A DNA stretch of 64,000 nt from the NCBI RefSeq assembly GCF_004348115.1, contig NZ_QPFB01000001.1, positions 2,679,928 through 2,743,927 on the forward strand, written 5' to 3'. The position numbers and the translations under genes are program-made. This DNA comes from Stenotrophomonas sp. ATCM1_4 (GTDB lineage Bacteria; Pseudomonadota; Gammaproteobacteria; Xanthomonadales; Xanthomonadaceae). Positions 9,044 through 17,447 of the stretch are shown one piece after another (position 1 is the first letter of the stretch; each line of letters opens with the position of its first letter). Under the pieces are notes generated by a model. That model did no database searches and was not told where the DNA came from. It saw only the letters and a list, made by a program, of their open reading frames with translations.

Positions 9044-9400
9044 CTACCTACCCAGCGGCACGCCGCCTGCGCCCCTACTCGCCGGATGCTGGGCCACGTG
9101 CTCCCGAACCCACTGCAGCTTCCGAGCGACCTTCTCCCGCAGCGCCTCCTCGTGCCGCAGCACCCACCGCTCGGCACCGTGCCGGCCGGAGTTGAAGTCC
9201 GTGCAGCGGCGCAGGATCAGCGGGGCGTGAATGCCGTCCTCGAGGTGCAGCCTGGCCGTCCACTGGCCGTGCACGCCGTCGAGCATGGACACGAGGATTT
9301 CTCCATGCAGCGTCAACGCCGTCGGCAGGGTGTCGAAACTGGTGCGTGGCCCCAGACGAACTCGGGGCCCAGGTCGGGGTTGCGGATGTAGTCGGTCATG
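9044..9400 (-). pseudogene. small phage protein broken by a 1-base frameshift
   Basis: The frame opening MTDYIRNPDLGPEFVWG (ATG at 9400) hits an early stop after a wrong-frame tail. The adjacent frame continues smoothly as TSFDTLPTALTLHGEILVS to a stop at 9044-9046. Joining them needs one extra base near 9348. The product would be about 118 residues. Its W..D.LT..G.I pattern resembles the intact 14515-14817 protein of the same prophage, so the two may be paralogues. Function unknown. Confidence 0.5.
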
Positions 9401-9679
9401 GCCGGAGAGGATAGGCACGGCCGTCTCATGGGCTTGGACTGACGTTTCGCCAACACCAACTTGCCCCAAACAAAAAAGGGCCTGGCAGTAGCCAGACCCT
9501 CGGTCGTACCCCCCGATAGTGCGCGCAACGATGAGGCTTGACCCTGTGCCGGTCAATTCTGACTCTGCAATTCGGCGCGCTAGGTCACAGTTCCGACGTG
9601 CAACCGAGACGATCTCCACATTTTCACTGAGAAGCGCCTATGGTCGGAACACAGGGGCAGCAAGCTGCGGAGGTTCGCA

Positions 9680-9895
9680 ATGGGTTACAGCGGGCAATAC
9701 CTCACTGACGAAGAATGGATGACGCTGAACGCAGCCTACAAAGCCCATGGAAGCGGCCCTGAGTTCTGGCAGGTCTACCAAGAGCTGCAGGTCATAGCGA
9801 GAAGCCGCACGGGTGACTCGCGAATCAAAGTCGCAAACGAAATGGCGCGAGTGGCGCAACGCATGGGCGTCACTGACCGAGCCCTATTCGTCTAG
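9680..9895 (+). CDS. small helical phage protein, 71 aa
   Basis: Starts MGYSGQYLTDEEWMTL. The segment AYKAHGSGPEFWQVYQEL aligns with AYQEHGDTPAFWDICDAV of the 73-aa protein at 17671-17892. The two also share an A..MGV tail, so they are probable paralogues within this prophage. Predicted soluble, all-helical. Function unknown. The 279 bases upstream show no other gene. Confidence 0.55.
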   Translation: MGYSGQYLTDEEWMTLNAAYKAHGSGPEFWQVYQELQVIARSRTGDSRIKVANEMARVAQRMGVTDRALFV

Positions 9896-9949
9896 CGAAA
9901 TGCGAGCGCGAATCCGCGCGCTTGACGGAGTTTTCATTCGGAATATCCA

Positions 9950-10270
9950 ATGATCCCGCCCGATCTCCGAGCGCCACTCGGAGGGACCTTCATATCAACC
10001 ATTTGTGGAGCTAGCACCATGGGATCTGTTGCCATGTTTCTGGAAGGGCCGGGCCAAGAACGCCGCCCCGTCAAGGTTCTCTCGACCGAACAAGTGCGAC
10101 TCCGATCGGGCGCAACCGATGGCATCCGCATCGTGCATCCAATGGCTACACAGATCGAAGTGAAAACACTGATCGACGCGGATGGAGAGATCGCAAGCCA
10201 GGTGGATTTCGATGGGTTCCGGTTCAAGTACAAGGACTCGGATATACCCTGGACCTTGGTGGTAGGTTGA
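9950..10270 (+). CDS. hypothetical protein, 106 aa
   Basis: Starts MIPPDLRAPLGGTFIS and ends IPWTLVVG. Predicted beta-rich and soluble, no family recognised. A terminator hairpin follows within ten bases, which supports a real transcription unit end here. The start could instead be the ATG at 10019. The antisense frame at the same place has no support and is a shadow. Confidence 0.45.
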   Translation: MIPPDLRAPLGGTFISTICGASTMGSVAMFLEGPGQERRPVKVLSTEQVRLRSGATDGIRIVHPMATQIEVKTLIDADGEIASQVDFDGFRFKYKDSDIPWTLVVG

Positions 10271-10276
10271 TCACAG

Positions 10277-10306
10277 CAAAAGCCCGGCATGATGCCGGGC
10301 TTTTCT
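10277..10306 (+). terminator. rho-independent terminator
   Basis: AAAAGCCCGGCATGATGCCGGGCTTTT type hairpin: arms AAAAGCCCGGCAT and ATGCCGGGCTTTT with almost no loop. Directly after the 106-aa gene. It is symmetrical enough to work for the convergent 50-aa gene as well. Confidence 0.75.
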
Positions 10307-10328
10307 GTTGGACCGGAGCATGGCCGAC

Positions 10329-10481
10329 CTATTCTTCTTCGTCGTTGTCTTGCCCCGGTGCCTTCTTCTGCTTCTGCCCCTGATCCTGCTGGCCGGGCTG
10401 ACGCTGGTCCTGGCCCGGGTTCTGCTGGCCGAAGTTTTGCTGTGTGTTCTGGTTCTGGTCTTGGTCGCGTTGGTTGGTCAT
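10329..10481 (-). CDS. Gln-rich 50-aa protein
   Basis: Small gene on the minus strand: ATG at 10481, TAG at 10329-10331, GGAG nine bases upstream of the start. The protein begins MTNQRDQDQNQNTQQNFG and is about one third Gln, with PGQ repeats, a short Lys cluster and an acidic end (DNDEEE). It is low-complexity and probably disordered. The strongly hydrophobic open frame on the opposite strand is only the reverse of its CAG codons. Function unknown. Confidence 0.55.
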   Translation of the reverse strand: MTNQRDQDQNQNTQQNFGQQNPGQDQRQPGQQDQGQKQKKAPGQDNDEEE

Positions 10482-10592
10482 GACGATCTCCGATTGGCTA
10501 CGGCCATGTGCCGTACCCTCAATGTGCCGTCCACGGCGTTGCCGCCCCGTGCGATCTTGTCAAAGCTGCCAGCACGCTGCTGACTGGGCCAG

Positions 10593-10680
10593 CTAAGCGG
10601 CGATCTTGTGCTCGTAGAACGGGTGCCGCTTGTCGGCTGCCCTCAGACAACCCTAAGATTCCTCGGGCCTGCGGTGAAAG
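10593..10680 (-). pseudogene. 3'-end remnant of a second SRAP gene
   Basis: Bases 10601-10635 are identical to 16456-16490 and, read on the minus strand, encode the last residues of the SRAP protein (DKRHPFYEHKIAA) followed by a TAG stop. Similarity continues at a lower level to about 10680, then ends. This is the eroded tail of a second copy of the gene at 16448-17392. See also the repeat at 11143-11248. Confidence 0.75.
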
Positions 10681-10722
10681 CAGACCAATCCCAGCAACCA
10701 CAACCGACGCCCAGAACGCTAC

Positions 10723-11142
10723 ATGACAGAGATTTCAGGCGCTTACCTTCTCGAGATTGCCAAGCAGCTCTCTTTCATTGCGGCATTGTTAGGCGGACTC
10801 TCTGGCGCGCTGATGGGTGCACTTCTCTTCTCGCGCTCGGACAGCCCAGCCGTTAAGTGGGCACTCTTCAGCGCAGCAACTGCCACATGTGCGTTCATCG
10901 TGTCGGTAGTCGCACTGACCATGTTGATCGTTGGCCTGAATCCAAGCGCTCCCGAATCTTTGGTTACCCAAGCCGGACTTCTCCAAGCGAGATCGATTGG
11001 TACCTTTGGATTCTTTCTTGGTCTCTATGGCACCTTGTTCACCATTGGCGCATGCGGCTGGGTTCGCTCACGCAGAATGGGGGTAGCTACTACGATCCTG
11101 GCCGGCGCTGCATGCATTGCAACAACCCGCTGTCTGATCTAG
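10723..11142 (+). CDS. four-helix membrane protein, 139 aa
   Basis: Starts MTEISGAYLLEIAKQLSFIA. Four hydrophobic stretches (about 17-36, 45-72, 90-112, 118-136) suggest a small integral inner-membrane protein. No family recognised. It sits exactly where the missing part of a duplicated SRAP block should be, between the SRAP tail (10593-10680) and the remnant at 11143, so it was probably swapped in. No strong ribosome site is visible before the ATG at 10723. Confidence 0.5.
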   Translation: MTEISGAYLLEIAKQLSFIAALLGGLSGALMGALLFSRSDSPAVKWALFSAATATCAFIVSVVALTMLIVGLNPSAPESLVTQAGLLQARSIGTFGFFLGLYGTLFTIGACGWVRSRRMGVATTILAGAACIATTRCLI

Positions 11143-11248
11143 CCAGCCCGAGGCCTCGCTTCACGGCAGGCCTGATACCCGCGGCCCGTCAGTACCACCA
11201 CTTACCCCCTGCCGGCTCCTCGGTCATGTTCCGACCCATAGCTGACAT
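11143..11248. repeat. degenerate repeat, copy 1
   Basis: About 106 bases that align with 17859-17966 at roughly three quarters identity. The first 32 bases match the end of the 73-aa gene (17671-17892). The rest matches its 3' flank, including CTGATACCCGCGGCCC and a shared end GACCCATAGC-GACAT. It is the trace of a lost paralogue of that gene. The remaining bases up to 11464 hold no gene I can support. Confidence 0.7.
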
Positions 11249-11464
11249 CAGTTTTGTGCAGATGTAGACATCGAGTGCTTTCGGTCAGCATGCCAATCGT
11301 CACTCGCGCCGTTCCCGGTTATGTGCCACAAGGCCATCGTAGCGACACGACCAAGTTCACCCATTGAGCCTCCCGGCGCACTCGCGCCTATGGATAGGAT
11401 TGGGGGATGTCCAATCCCGGCATTGAGCACCGCGCTCTCAACAAGATTGACCAAAGGAATCCGA

Positions 11465-12577
11465 ATGCCATCCAGCAAGCATCCCGTCGTCGCCATCGCC
11501 GCGGCTTTCCTCATGGCACTTCCTTGCTTTGCGATTGCCGCCAGTGCGTTGGAGGAAGCCAATGTATCGGCTCGGAAGTTCACGCAAAAGACTATGGAAG
11601 AGCAGCACATCCCCGGACTCCAGCTTGCTGTCATCAAGGATGGGCAAGTCGTGCTGTCGGAAAATTATGGCTTCGCCAATGTCGAAAATCAGGTGCCAGT
11701 TACCAGCAAGACGCTGTTTCCGATCAACTCCGCGACCAAATCGTTCACCGGCGTCGCAATGATGCAGTTGGTTGAAGCTGGGCGGGTGGATCTCGATGCG
11801 CCGGTTTCCCTATATCTGGAGAGTCTGCCTGCCGCCTGGCAAAGCATCCGTGTTCGCCAGCTTCTCGGACACACTTCGGGCCTTCCAGATATCGTCGACC
11901 AGAACGGACTGATCGGAGGGGGCAACGAACTGGAGGCATGGAAGGTGGTGGAGGGGTTGCCCATGGATGCGCCAGTCGGTGACCGGTTCGCCTATAACCA
12001 GACAAACTATGGATTGTTGGCGCGGATCATCGTCAAGCAGGCGCAGATGCCCTACGAGCGGTATCTGGCAGAACGCCAGTTCCGTGTGGCGAACATGCCC
12101 ACAACCACATTCGGCGATAGCTACGATTTGATTCCGGGTGCCGCGACAATCTACAGCCGCTCACCACGCGGCACCCTGGCAAAGAACGACGGCGACCGCC
12201 TGTCGCATTGGTTCTATGACATACCCTACAGCCTCTGGGCGGGCGGTGGCATCCAGACCACTGCAGAGGAGTTGTCGCGCTGGATCATCGCGTTGACGGA
12301 TGGCCGCATGGTCAGCGAGGCCAAGCTCCGGCGAATGTGGACGCCGGAGAAACTAGGGAGCGGCGCAGACGGAGCCTGGGCCATGGGTTGGCCCGTGCTG
12401 CAGACGAGTCCACATAGACAAGTGGCGGGGATTGGTGGCGCCCGCGCAGCATTCATTGTCTACCCGGACGATGGATTGGCCGTGATCGTGCTGACCAATC
12501 TTGCTGGCGCGAATCCGCAAAATTTTGTTCCGCGGATTGCCGAGTTCTATAAGCCCTTGCAGCGCAACATACGGTGA
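11465..12577 (+). CDS. beta-lactamase-fold serine hydrolase, secreted
   Basis: 370 residues. A signal peptide (VVAIAAAFLMALPCFAIAAS) leads into a PF00144-type domain. The SxxK motif SATKS lies at about residue 90. The second motif position reads YNQTNY where Y-S-N is usual. The third motif region is GIGG in place of the common HGG or HTG. This is probably an esterase, D-amino-peptidase or related periplasmic hydrolase rather than a true resistance enzyme. The start at 11465 has AAAGGA upstream; the longer frame to 11321 lacks support. Cargo gene inside the prophage. Confidence 0.8.
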   Translation: MPSSKHPVVAIAAAFLMALPCFAIAASALEEANVSARKFTQKTMEEQHIPGLQLAVIKDGQVVLSENYGFANVENQVPVTSKTLFPINSATKSFTGVAMMQLVEAGRVDLDAPVSLYLESLPAAWQSIRVRQLLGHTSGLPDIVDQNGLIGGGNELEAWKVVEGLPMDAPVGDRFAYNQTNYGLLARIIVKQAQMPYERYLAERQFRVANMPTTTFGDSYDLIPGAATIYSRSPRGTLAKNDGDRLSHWFYDIPYSLWAGGGIQTTAEELSRWIIALTDGRMVSEAKLRRMWTPEKLGSGADGAWAMGWPVLQTSPHRQVAGIGGARAAFIVYPDDGLAVIVLTNLAGANPQNFVPRIAEFYKPLQRNIR

Positions 12578-12784
12578 GGCGGCATCAAGGCCAACCGGCC
12601 GGCACCAAACCATGTGGTGCGGACTCCACAGGTGACATCAAAGTCCCTGCATGGGTAGTTTCACATAGTCCCAGCCCGTCCCAAGCACGGCAGTAAGTCG
12701 CTGATCTTCATAACATTACAGTTTCCCATGGTCCCAACTGGCACCCTGCGTTCCCATTGAATGTAGGCACCAAGTAGGCACCAG

Positions 12785-14155
12785 ATGGCAAAGGGAAATG
12801 GGCAGTTGACCGCGCGGGGACTTGCGGCGCTCGCCACCGGGGAATGGGCGAACGACTCAGCGACGCACGGCGCCGGCGTGCTGCAGGCCCGGAAACTGGC
12901 ATCGGGCGCCATCGGGTTCTACTACCGATACACCGGCCCCAACAGGAAACAGGACAGGCTGTCCCTGGGCAGTACCCTGAGCCTAGCAGAGGCGCGGGCA
13001 GCAGCTACCGCGCTCGCCCGCCGCTACCAGGCCGGCGACAGGGACCTTCGGGCTGCGCTGGAGGCCGAAGAAGCCGAGGCCGCCCGGACCAGAGCATTGG
13101 CCGAGGCAAAGGTGCAGGTGGCCAGCCAATCCACCTTGGGTGCCCTACTCGACGCCTATGTTGACGGCCTTCTGACCACCGGAAAGATCAGCGCACGCGG
13201 CGTCCAGAACGCTGTGCTACTCCACATCAAGAAGCCATTCCCACTGCTCTGGAACAGGCCCGCTGCCGAGATCGAGCTGGACGACCTGATCACTATCGTG
13301 GCTCGCCTGGTGAAGCTGAAGAAGCTGCGCGAGGCCGGGAAGATCCGATCGTACCTACGCGCCGCGTACGCCGCAGCCATCCGGGCAAAGCAGGACGCGA
13401 CGGCGCCGGACGCACTGCGCGCACTGAACCTGTCGCGCAATCCTGCTCAGGACCTGGCCACGATCGACAGCGGGACACCGCGCGAGCGGGCATTGTCGGT
13501 TGCCGAACTGCGGGCCTACTGGGCGAGAATCGCCGCCATGCCTGACGCTCACGGCGCGCTGCTCAGGTTTCACCTGCTCACCGGCGCACAGCGAATCGCC
13601 CAACTCGCCAGGCTGATGGCCAGCGACTGGGACGTCGACCACCGGTCCGTGCGGATTCTGGACATCAAGGGCCGCCGGCGCCGCGGCCGGGTGCACGTCG
13701 TGCCGGTCATCGCAGAGGCGCAGGCCGACCTCGCACGCATGCAGGCCGCCACGGATGACGCGGAGGCCGAACCCGCCGACAAGCGCGCGGAAAAGAAGGC
13801 AAAGTTTCTGTTCAGTGTCACGGGTGGCAATGCCGCCGTCACCTATGACGTTTTCCGCAATGCCTTGGACCGGGTGGTATCGGACATGGCGAGCGCGAAC
13901 GAGCTCGAGGGCCCGGCGTTCACGCCTGGCGACCTTCGGCGCACGGTCGAGACCCGCCTGGCCGCCTTGGGGTATACGGAAGAGGTTCGCGGGCACCTGC
14001 AGTCACATGGGCTCAGTGGGGTCCAGAAGCGGCACTACAACATGTACGAATACGACGCCGAGAAGAGAGCGGCGATTAACGCCCTGTACGCCCTGATCAC
14101 GGGTGTAGGCGCAGACGTCATCGACCTTCGGCAGCGCGCGGTAGCCATGGGCTGA
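12785..14155 (+). CDS. second tyrosine recombinase (P4-type integrase)
   Basis: 456 residues. The N-terminal DUF4102-like domain reads SGAIGFYYRYTGPNRKQDRL; the catalytic domain shows R in TGAQRIAQL, R385 and R386 in GDLRRT, H404 or H408, and Y418 in RHYNMYEY. The box II His normally before DLRR is Gly382. It is only distantly like the prophage's own integrase at 3284. It sits in the middle of the cargo, about 9 kb from attL, so it probably arrived with a separate element. Nearby upstream (12740-12784) are two AGGCACCA copies. No partner att repeat could be found by eye. Confidence 0.85.
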   Translation: MAKGNGQLTARGLAALATGEWANDSATHGAGVLQARKLASGAIGFYYRYTGPNRKQDRLSLGSTLSLAEARAAATALARRYQAGDRDLRAALEAEEAEAARTRALAEAKVQVASQSTLGALLDAYVDGLLTTGKISARGVQNAVLLHIKKPFPLLWNRPAAEIELDDLITIVARLVKLKKLREAGKIRSYLRAAYAAAIRAKQDATAPDALRALNLSRNPAQDLATIDSGTPRERALSVAELRAYWARIAAMPDAHGALLRFHLLTGAQRIAQLARLMASDWDVDHRSVRILDIKGRRRRGRVHVVPVIAEAQADLARMQAATDDAEAEPADKRAEKKAKFLFSVTGGNAAVTYDVFRNALDRVVSDMASANELEGPAFTPGDLRRTVETRLAALGYTEEVRGHLQSHGLSGVQKRHYNMYEYDAEKRAAINALYALITGVGADVIDLRQRAVAMG

Positions 14156-14192
14156 TCTGGCCCCGTCCTAGCTCGGCGAGGCCAGATTGCGA

Positions 14193-14516
14193 TCAGTCCT
14201 CAGGCAGCTCTGGGGCCCAACGAGCCGCCATGGCCTCAAACTTTGCTGCCTCCCTGCGGAGCCGATCAGCGCCCGCGCGCGCTCGCTGCCGTGATCGCCA
14301 GTCGCCCCGCGCAGAGGCATCCACTTGCCGGGCCTGCTCCCACAATGAAGCGGCCCGCGATCGCGCCCATTGGGCCTTCCTGCATGTCGTCGTTATGGAC
14401 GCAATGCTCGGGGCTGGGGTTCGCACAAGCCGCGACGGCGCTAACGGTGGCTGACCGGCAGAGCCGCCCCGGCAAGGCTCAGACCGTGAGACTTGCCGAG
14501 CGCATGATCGGCCCAT
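14193..14516 (-). CDS. possible small helical protein, 107 aa
   Basis: The C-terminal half (WRSRQRARAGADRLRREAAK to PELPED) has the look of a real Arg/Ala/Glu helical protein. The N-terminal third does not, and no good start is visible (ATG at 14516, possible GTG later). It converges with the recombinase and diverges from 14515. It may be truncated. Function unknown. Confidence 0.35.
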   Translation of the reverse strand: MGRSCARQVSRSEPCRGGSAGQPPLAPSRLVRTPAPSIASITTTCRKAQWARSRAASLWEQARQVDASARGDWRSRQRARAGADRLRREAAKFEAMAARWAPELPED

Positions 14517-14817
14517 GCCCAGACCCGCCCTCCCCGATCAGTTCGACTGGCGCCCGCATGCCGGCAGTGACGCCCTGACCTTTCGCGGCAAGATCGCCGG
14601 CCTAGTCAGCCCGCTGCCAGACGGCCGGGCCATGACATCCCGAAGCGTCGGCACCGTGAAGTTGACGCATGAATTCCACTCGACGCCGGAGGCCGGGGCG
14701 CGGTTCCTCAACGCCTGGGCGGCCAAATGGCACCGGGAGATCGAGGAGCTGTACGACGGGCTGGCCACCGGAGAGAGATGGGCCGGAACTCGTCGGCAGC
14801 CATCGGGCGCAGCATGA
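14515..14817 (+). CDS. small phage protein, 100 aa
   Basis: Starts MPRPALPDQFDWRPHAGSD. The pattern W....D.LT..G.I followed by G.R.....W resembles the frameshifted gene at 9044-9400, so they may be paralogues of one cargo-region family. Predicted alpha/beta, soluble. Function unknown. The start overlaps that of the weak leftward frame at 14193-14516. The 207 bases downstream hold no gene but contain repeats (see 14850-14995). Confidence 0.5.
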   Translation: MPRPALPDQFDWRPHAGSDALTFRGKIAGLVSPLPDGRAMTSRSVGTVKLTHEFHSTPEAGARFLNAWAAKWHREIEELYDGLATGERWAGTRRQPSGAA

Positions 14818-14939
14818 AGTGGTAGGTTGGCTGAGCGCGGCCGGCACGCATAGCATTTGCTAGCCTTGACGAAGCGTCACAATGATGATGTGAAGGCGGG
14901 TTGATCGACGCATCACATTGTTTTTATTAAACATTCACT

Positions 14940-14995
14940 TGGTTGACTCTTGGTTGACCATTGGTCTAAGGGTGGTGCGCAAGAGCATTTGCTAT
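14940..14995. promoter_or_regulatory. repeat-rich leader of the RES-Xre operon
   Basis: TTGGTTGAC occurs twice in direct order, 11 bases apart (14940-14959). AGCATTTGCTA at about 14984-14994 repeats a copy near 14852. These lie just upstream of the antitoxin start and are candidate autoregulation sites, as expected for a toxin-antitoxin operon. No mapped promoter. Confidence 0.4.
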
Positions 14996-15024
14996 GCAAT
15001 ACTCCCCTGACCCGCCAGCCCCCA

Positions 15025-15420
15025 ATGGTTGCTCCCATGCAAACCGCCTCGCTCTTCCGTAGTGTCCCGAACCGGGACATTTTGCATTTCGGCAATGGCC
15101 CCGAGTTCGAGCCCAAGAAGGTTGCCGAATTCATGCAACTGGACCGCAACGCCGTCTCGAAGATCGCCTCGGTATCTGCCGCTTCTGTCCGCTGGGATCA
15201 GAATGTGCCGAAAGCAGTAATCGAGCGTCTGGAAGAAATCGGCGCTGTGGTGAATATGGTTGCCGACATTTTTGACGGTGACGCCGCCAAGACGGCGCTG
15301 TGGTTCCGAACCAAGAACCCCATGCTGGGCGACATTGCTCCGCGCGACATGGTGAGGCTCGGCAGGTATGACCGACTGCGACGGTTCATCGTATCCGCGA
15401 TTCAAGAGGATCGGGTGTAA
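15025..15420 (+). CDS. Xre/MbcA/ParS-type antitoxin (DUF2384)
   Basis: 131 residues from the ATG at 15025; the ATG at 15037 is also possible. An N-terminal helical DNA-binding part (EPKKVAEFMQLDRNAVSKIA) is followed by the toxin-binding domain, seen in VNMVADIFDGDAAKTALWF and KNPMLGDIAPRDMV, a hallmark of this family. It binds and neutralises the RES toxin encoded nine bases downstream and represses the operon. The leader carries direct repeats that may be its operator. Confidence 0.85.
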   Translation: MVAPMQTASLFRSVPNRDILHFGNGPEFEPKKVAEFMQLDRNAVSKIASVSAASVRWDQNVPKAVIERLEEIGAVVNMVADIFDGDAAKTALWFRTKNPMLGDIAPRDMVRLGRYDRLRRFIVSAIQEDRV

Positions 15421-15429
15421 ACCTTGTCT

Positions 15430-16401
15430 ATGACGCCTCGGGCAAAGCAGCCGGTCCCTATCCACGGGATACATAATGACTTCACTGGCGACATTCACCT
15501 GCTGGAGCGATTCACAGAATCGGACCTGGAGACCTGGAAGCGCCGATCCCGTGAGCTGGATGAGGTACACGACTCGCTGTACCACGGTTTGGAGCCGGAA
15601 CGGAACCGGCGCCGGGATCAGCTCAGTGCGGCATTGAACGCGAAGCCTGCGGCTCCATTCGACTTCCAGTCCTGGGGCCGAATGGTTGAGTATCGTTATT
15701 GCAATGACCCACTGTCGGCGGCCGGCAGCGTCAGATCGATAGGCGGAAGGTTCAATATCGGGAACGACTGCGACGAGTCCGGAGCTGCTGTCGTCTTCCC
15801 TGCGCTCTACATCGGCGATTCTTACGAAACGGCATTTCGGGAGTGTTATCAGATCTCCCCCGAAAAGATCCGAGAAACCGGACTCACCGCGTCCGACCTA
15901 TGCCTTCGAAAGAGCGACAGCTATGTCAGGCTTCGTGGCCATATCGAGCGCGTCTTTGATATGCGCGACATGCGCAATCTAGCGCCCGTAGCCAAGGTCT
16001 TGGCCAAGTTTGCTGTACCTCCAGAGCTGGTCAAGCTTGCTAGATCACTGAAACTTGGCAAGCCGGAGACACTGCTTATTCGCTCCCCTGGCCGTCTGCA
16101 GAAGAACCTTCAAGACGCCAATTGGCGGGGCTGGCCTACTCAATTTGGCCTTCCATCGCCCAGTCAAAGGTTCGGTTTGATGCTTCGATGGGCTGGATAC
16201 GAAGGTGTTCTGTATCGATCAACCAAGCAACCAGGCGCGAACTGCATTGCGGTCTTTCCCAGCAATTTCTCAAGCGATCGTACTTTCGTGGAATTGCAGG
16301 ATGACGCCCCCGCCGCGGTGACCCGCACTAGGCTGGACATCGCAAGTGCAGACAGTCTTTGTGGATGGGAGTTCGTCCGCGAGAAGGACCGGGGACCCTA
16401 A
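15430..16401 (+). CDS. RES-domain toxin (NAD+-degrading)
   Basis: 323 residues. The RES core shows YRYCNDPLSAAGS, GGRFNIG, ALYIGDSYETAFREC and NCIAVFPSNF, matching the family's Arg/Tyr/Ser active-site blocks. Known members degrade cellular NAD+ by phosphorolysis and arrest growth. The protein is longer than minimal RES toxins because of an N-terminal extension of about 90 residues. The ATG at 15430 is preferred over an in-frame TTG six bases earlier. It forms an operon with the antitoxin. Likely role: prophage or second-element stabilisation, or exclusion of other phages. Confidence 0.85.
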   Translation: MTPRAKQPVPIHGIHNDFTGDIHLLERFTESDLETWKRRSRELDEVHDSLYHGLEPERNRRRDQLSAALNAKPAAPFDFQSWGRMVEYRYCNDPLSAAGSVRSIGGRFNIGNDCDESGAAVVFPALYIGDSYETAFRECYQISPEKIRETGLTASDLCLRKSDSYVRLRGHIERVFDMRDMRNLAPVAKVLAKFAVPPELVKLARSLKLGKPETLLIRSPGRLQKNLQDANWRGWPTQFGLPSPSQRFGLMLRWAGYEGVLYRSTKQPGANCIAVFPSNFSSDRTFVELQDDAPAAVTRTRLDIASADSLCGWEFVREKDRGP

Positions 16402-16447
16402 GGGGGACTCCTCCAATGTCCAGCCGGATGCAGACAAGGGCGAGAGG

Positions 16448-17392
16448 TCACGCCGCGATCTTGTGCTCGTAGAACGGGTGCCGCTTGTCGTCGAAGATGT
16501 CGTAGAGCGCCCCAAGGTTCTTCGGGTCAGGGTTGAGCCAGGCCTCGACGTGCTCGGGCTTGATGTTGATGATCGTCCGGTCGTGGCCGGCCGCTGCCAC
16601 CTCCGGCTCGGGATCGTCGGTCACGGCGGCGAAGCTCAGCAGGTCCGGCTCCACGCCATCCGGGTCAACCCAGTTCGCCCACAAGCACGCCACGAACATC
16701 GGCTCGCCCGTGCGCGGCGTGAACCGCAGCCTGTACTTCTCGCCGGCCTCGTTCTCGACGTTCTCCATGAACGTGTCGATCACGACAATGCCGTGGGTGT
16801 AGCCGAACTGATGCCGCCAGTACCGCCCCAGGTTGTCGCGCCGGGCATTGTACGTACCGGACAGGCGCCGCTTCGCACCCTCCCCCACCCAGTCGCTGGA
16901 GGCCGGCAGGCCTGGTTTCCGAAGCTGATACCGCATGGGCTTGATCACGTAGCGGTCGCCTTCCCGGACCATCACCGGCGCATACCACTGGGGGAAAAAG
17001 TCCCAGTCTCTGGCCGTGAGACTGCGGGGACGTAAATCATCCCGCCAGCGCTTCAGCTGCTCAATACGACGCCCTGCGATGCCAACCTCCCGCTCAGCCG
17101 TCTTGGTGTACTTCGCCGCCAGCTTCCGCTCGTTGTCGGCCAAACGCTTCTTCTGCTTGAACAGCTCTTCTGTCCAAGCCCGTTCGTCGGCTGCGAAGCC
17201 GTCCAGGAACGCTGCCTGCGCCTCGGCTGGCAGGAGCGGTCCCACGGTATCGATGATGCCCTTGGGCAGCCGGTCCCGCGCCTTACCGTTGTCCCGAAGC
17301 CACAACCTGGTGAAGTCCTCGAGCGAGAGGACCGGACCGAAGGTCCGCAGCAGCTTCTGGTAGTCGGCTTCGACCTGGGCTGAGTAGCACAC
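16448..17392 (-). CDS. SRAP/HMCES-family protein (YedK-like)
   Basis: 314 residues. The start is placed at the GTG at 17392, not 17401, because this makes Cys the second residue (M-CYSAQ). That is the essential catalytic position after Met removal, and GGAGG then sits eight bases upstream. Other SRAP landmarks are SGTYNARRDNL (Asn), an acidic TFMENV segment in place of the usual YEW, and GHDRTIINI (His). These proteins cross-link to abasic sites in single-stranded DNA and shield them. It is longer than YedK, with an added charged helical insert (about 90-125). A 3' fragment of a second copy lies at 10593-10680. Confidence 0.85.
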   Translation of the reverse strand: MCYSAQVEADYQKLLRTFGPVLSLEDFTRLWLRDNGKARDRLPKGIIDTVGPLLPAEAQAAFLDGFAADERAWTEELFKQKKRLADNERKLAAKYTKTAEREVGIAGRRIEQLKRWRDDLRPRSLTARDWDFFPQWYAPVMVREGDRYVIKPMRYQLRKPGLPASSDWVGEGAKRRLSGTYNARRDNLGRYWRHQFGYTHGIVVIDTFMENVENEAGEKYRLRFTPRTGEPMFVACLWANWVDPDGVEPDLLSFAAVTDDPEPEVAAAGHDRTIINIKPEHVEAWLNPDPKNLGALYDIFDDKRHPFYEHKIAA

Positions 17393-17447
17393 GCGCGTCA
17401 CCTCCGTTTGACCGAAGCATAACGCCCGCCGGGCCTAGGATTCGTGC

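Noticed and set aside
10308..10583. Very hydrophobic 91-aa open frame
   Set aside because: Leu/Val runs are the reverse complement of Gln and Asn codons of the 50-aa Gln-rich gene, which has a proper ribosome site.
11465..12577. Antibiotic-resistance beta-lactamase
   Set aside because: The second and third active-site motifs differ from true class A, C or D enzymes; it fits the broad serine hydrolase family better.
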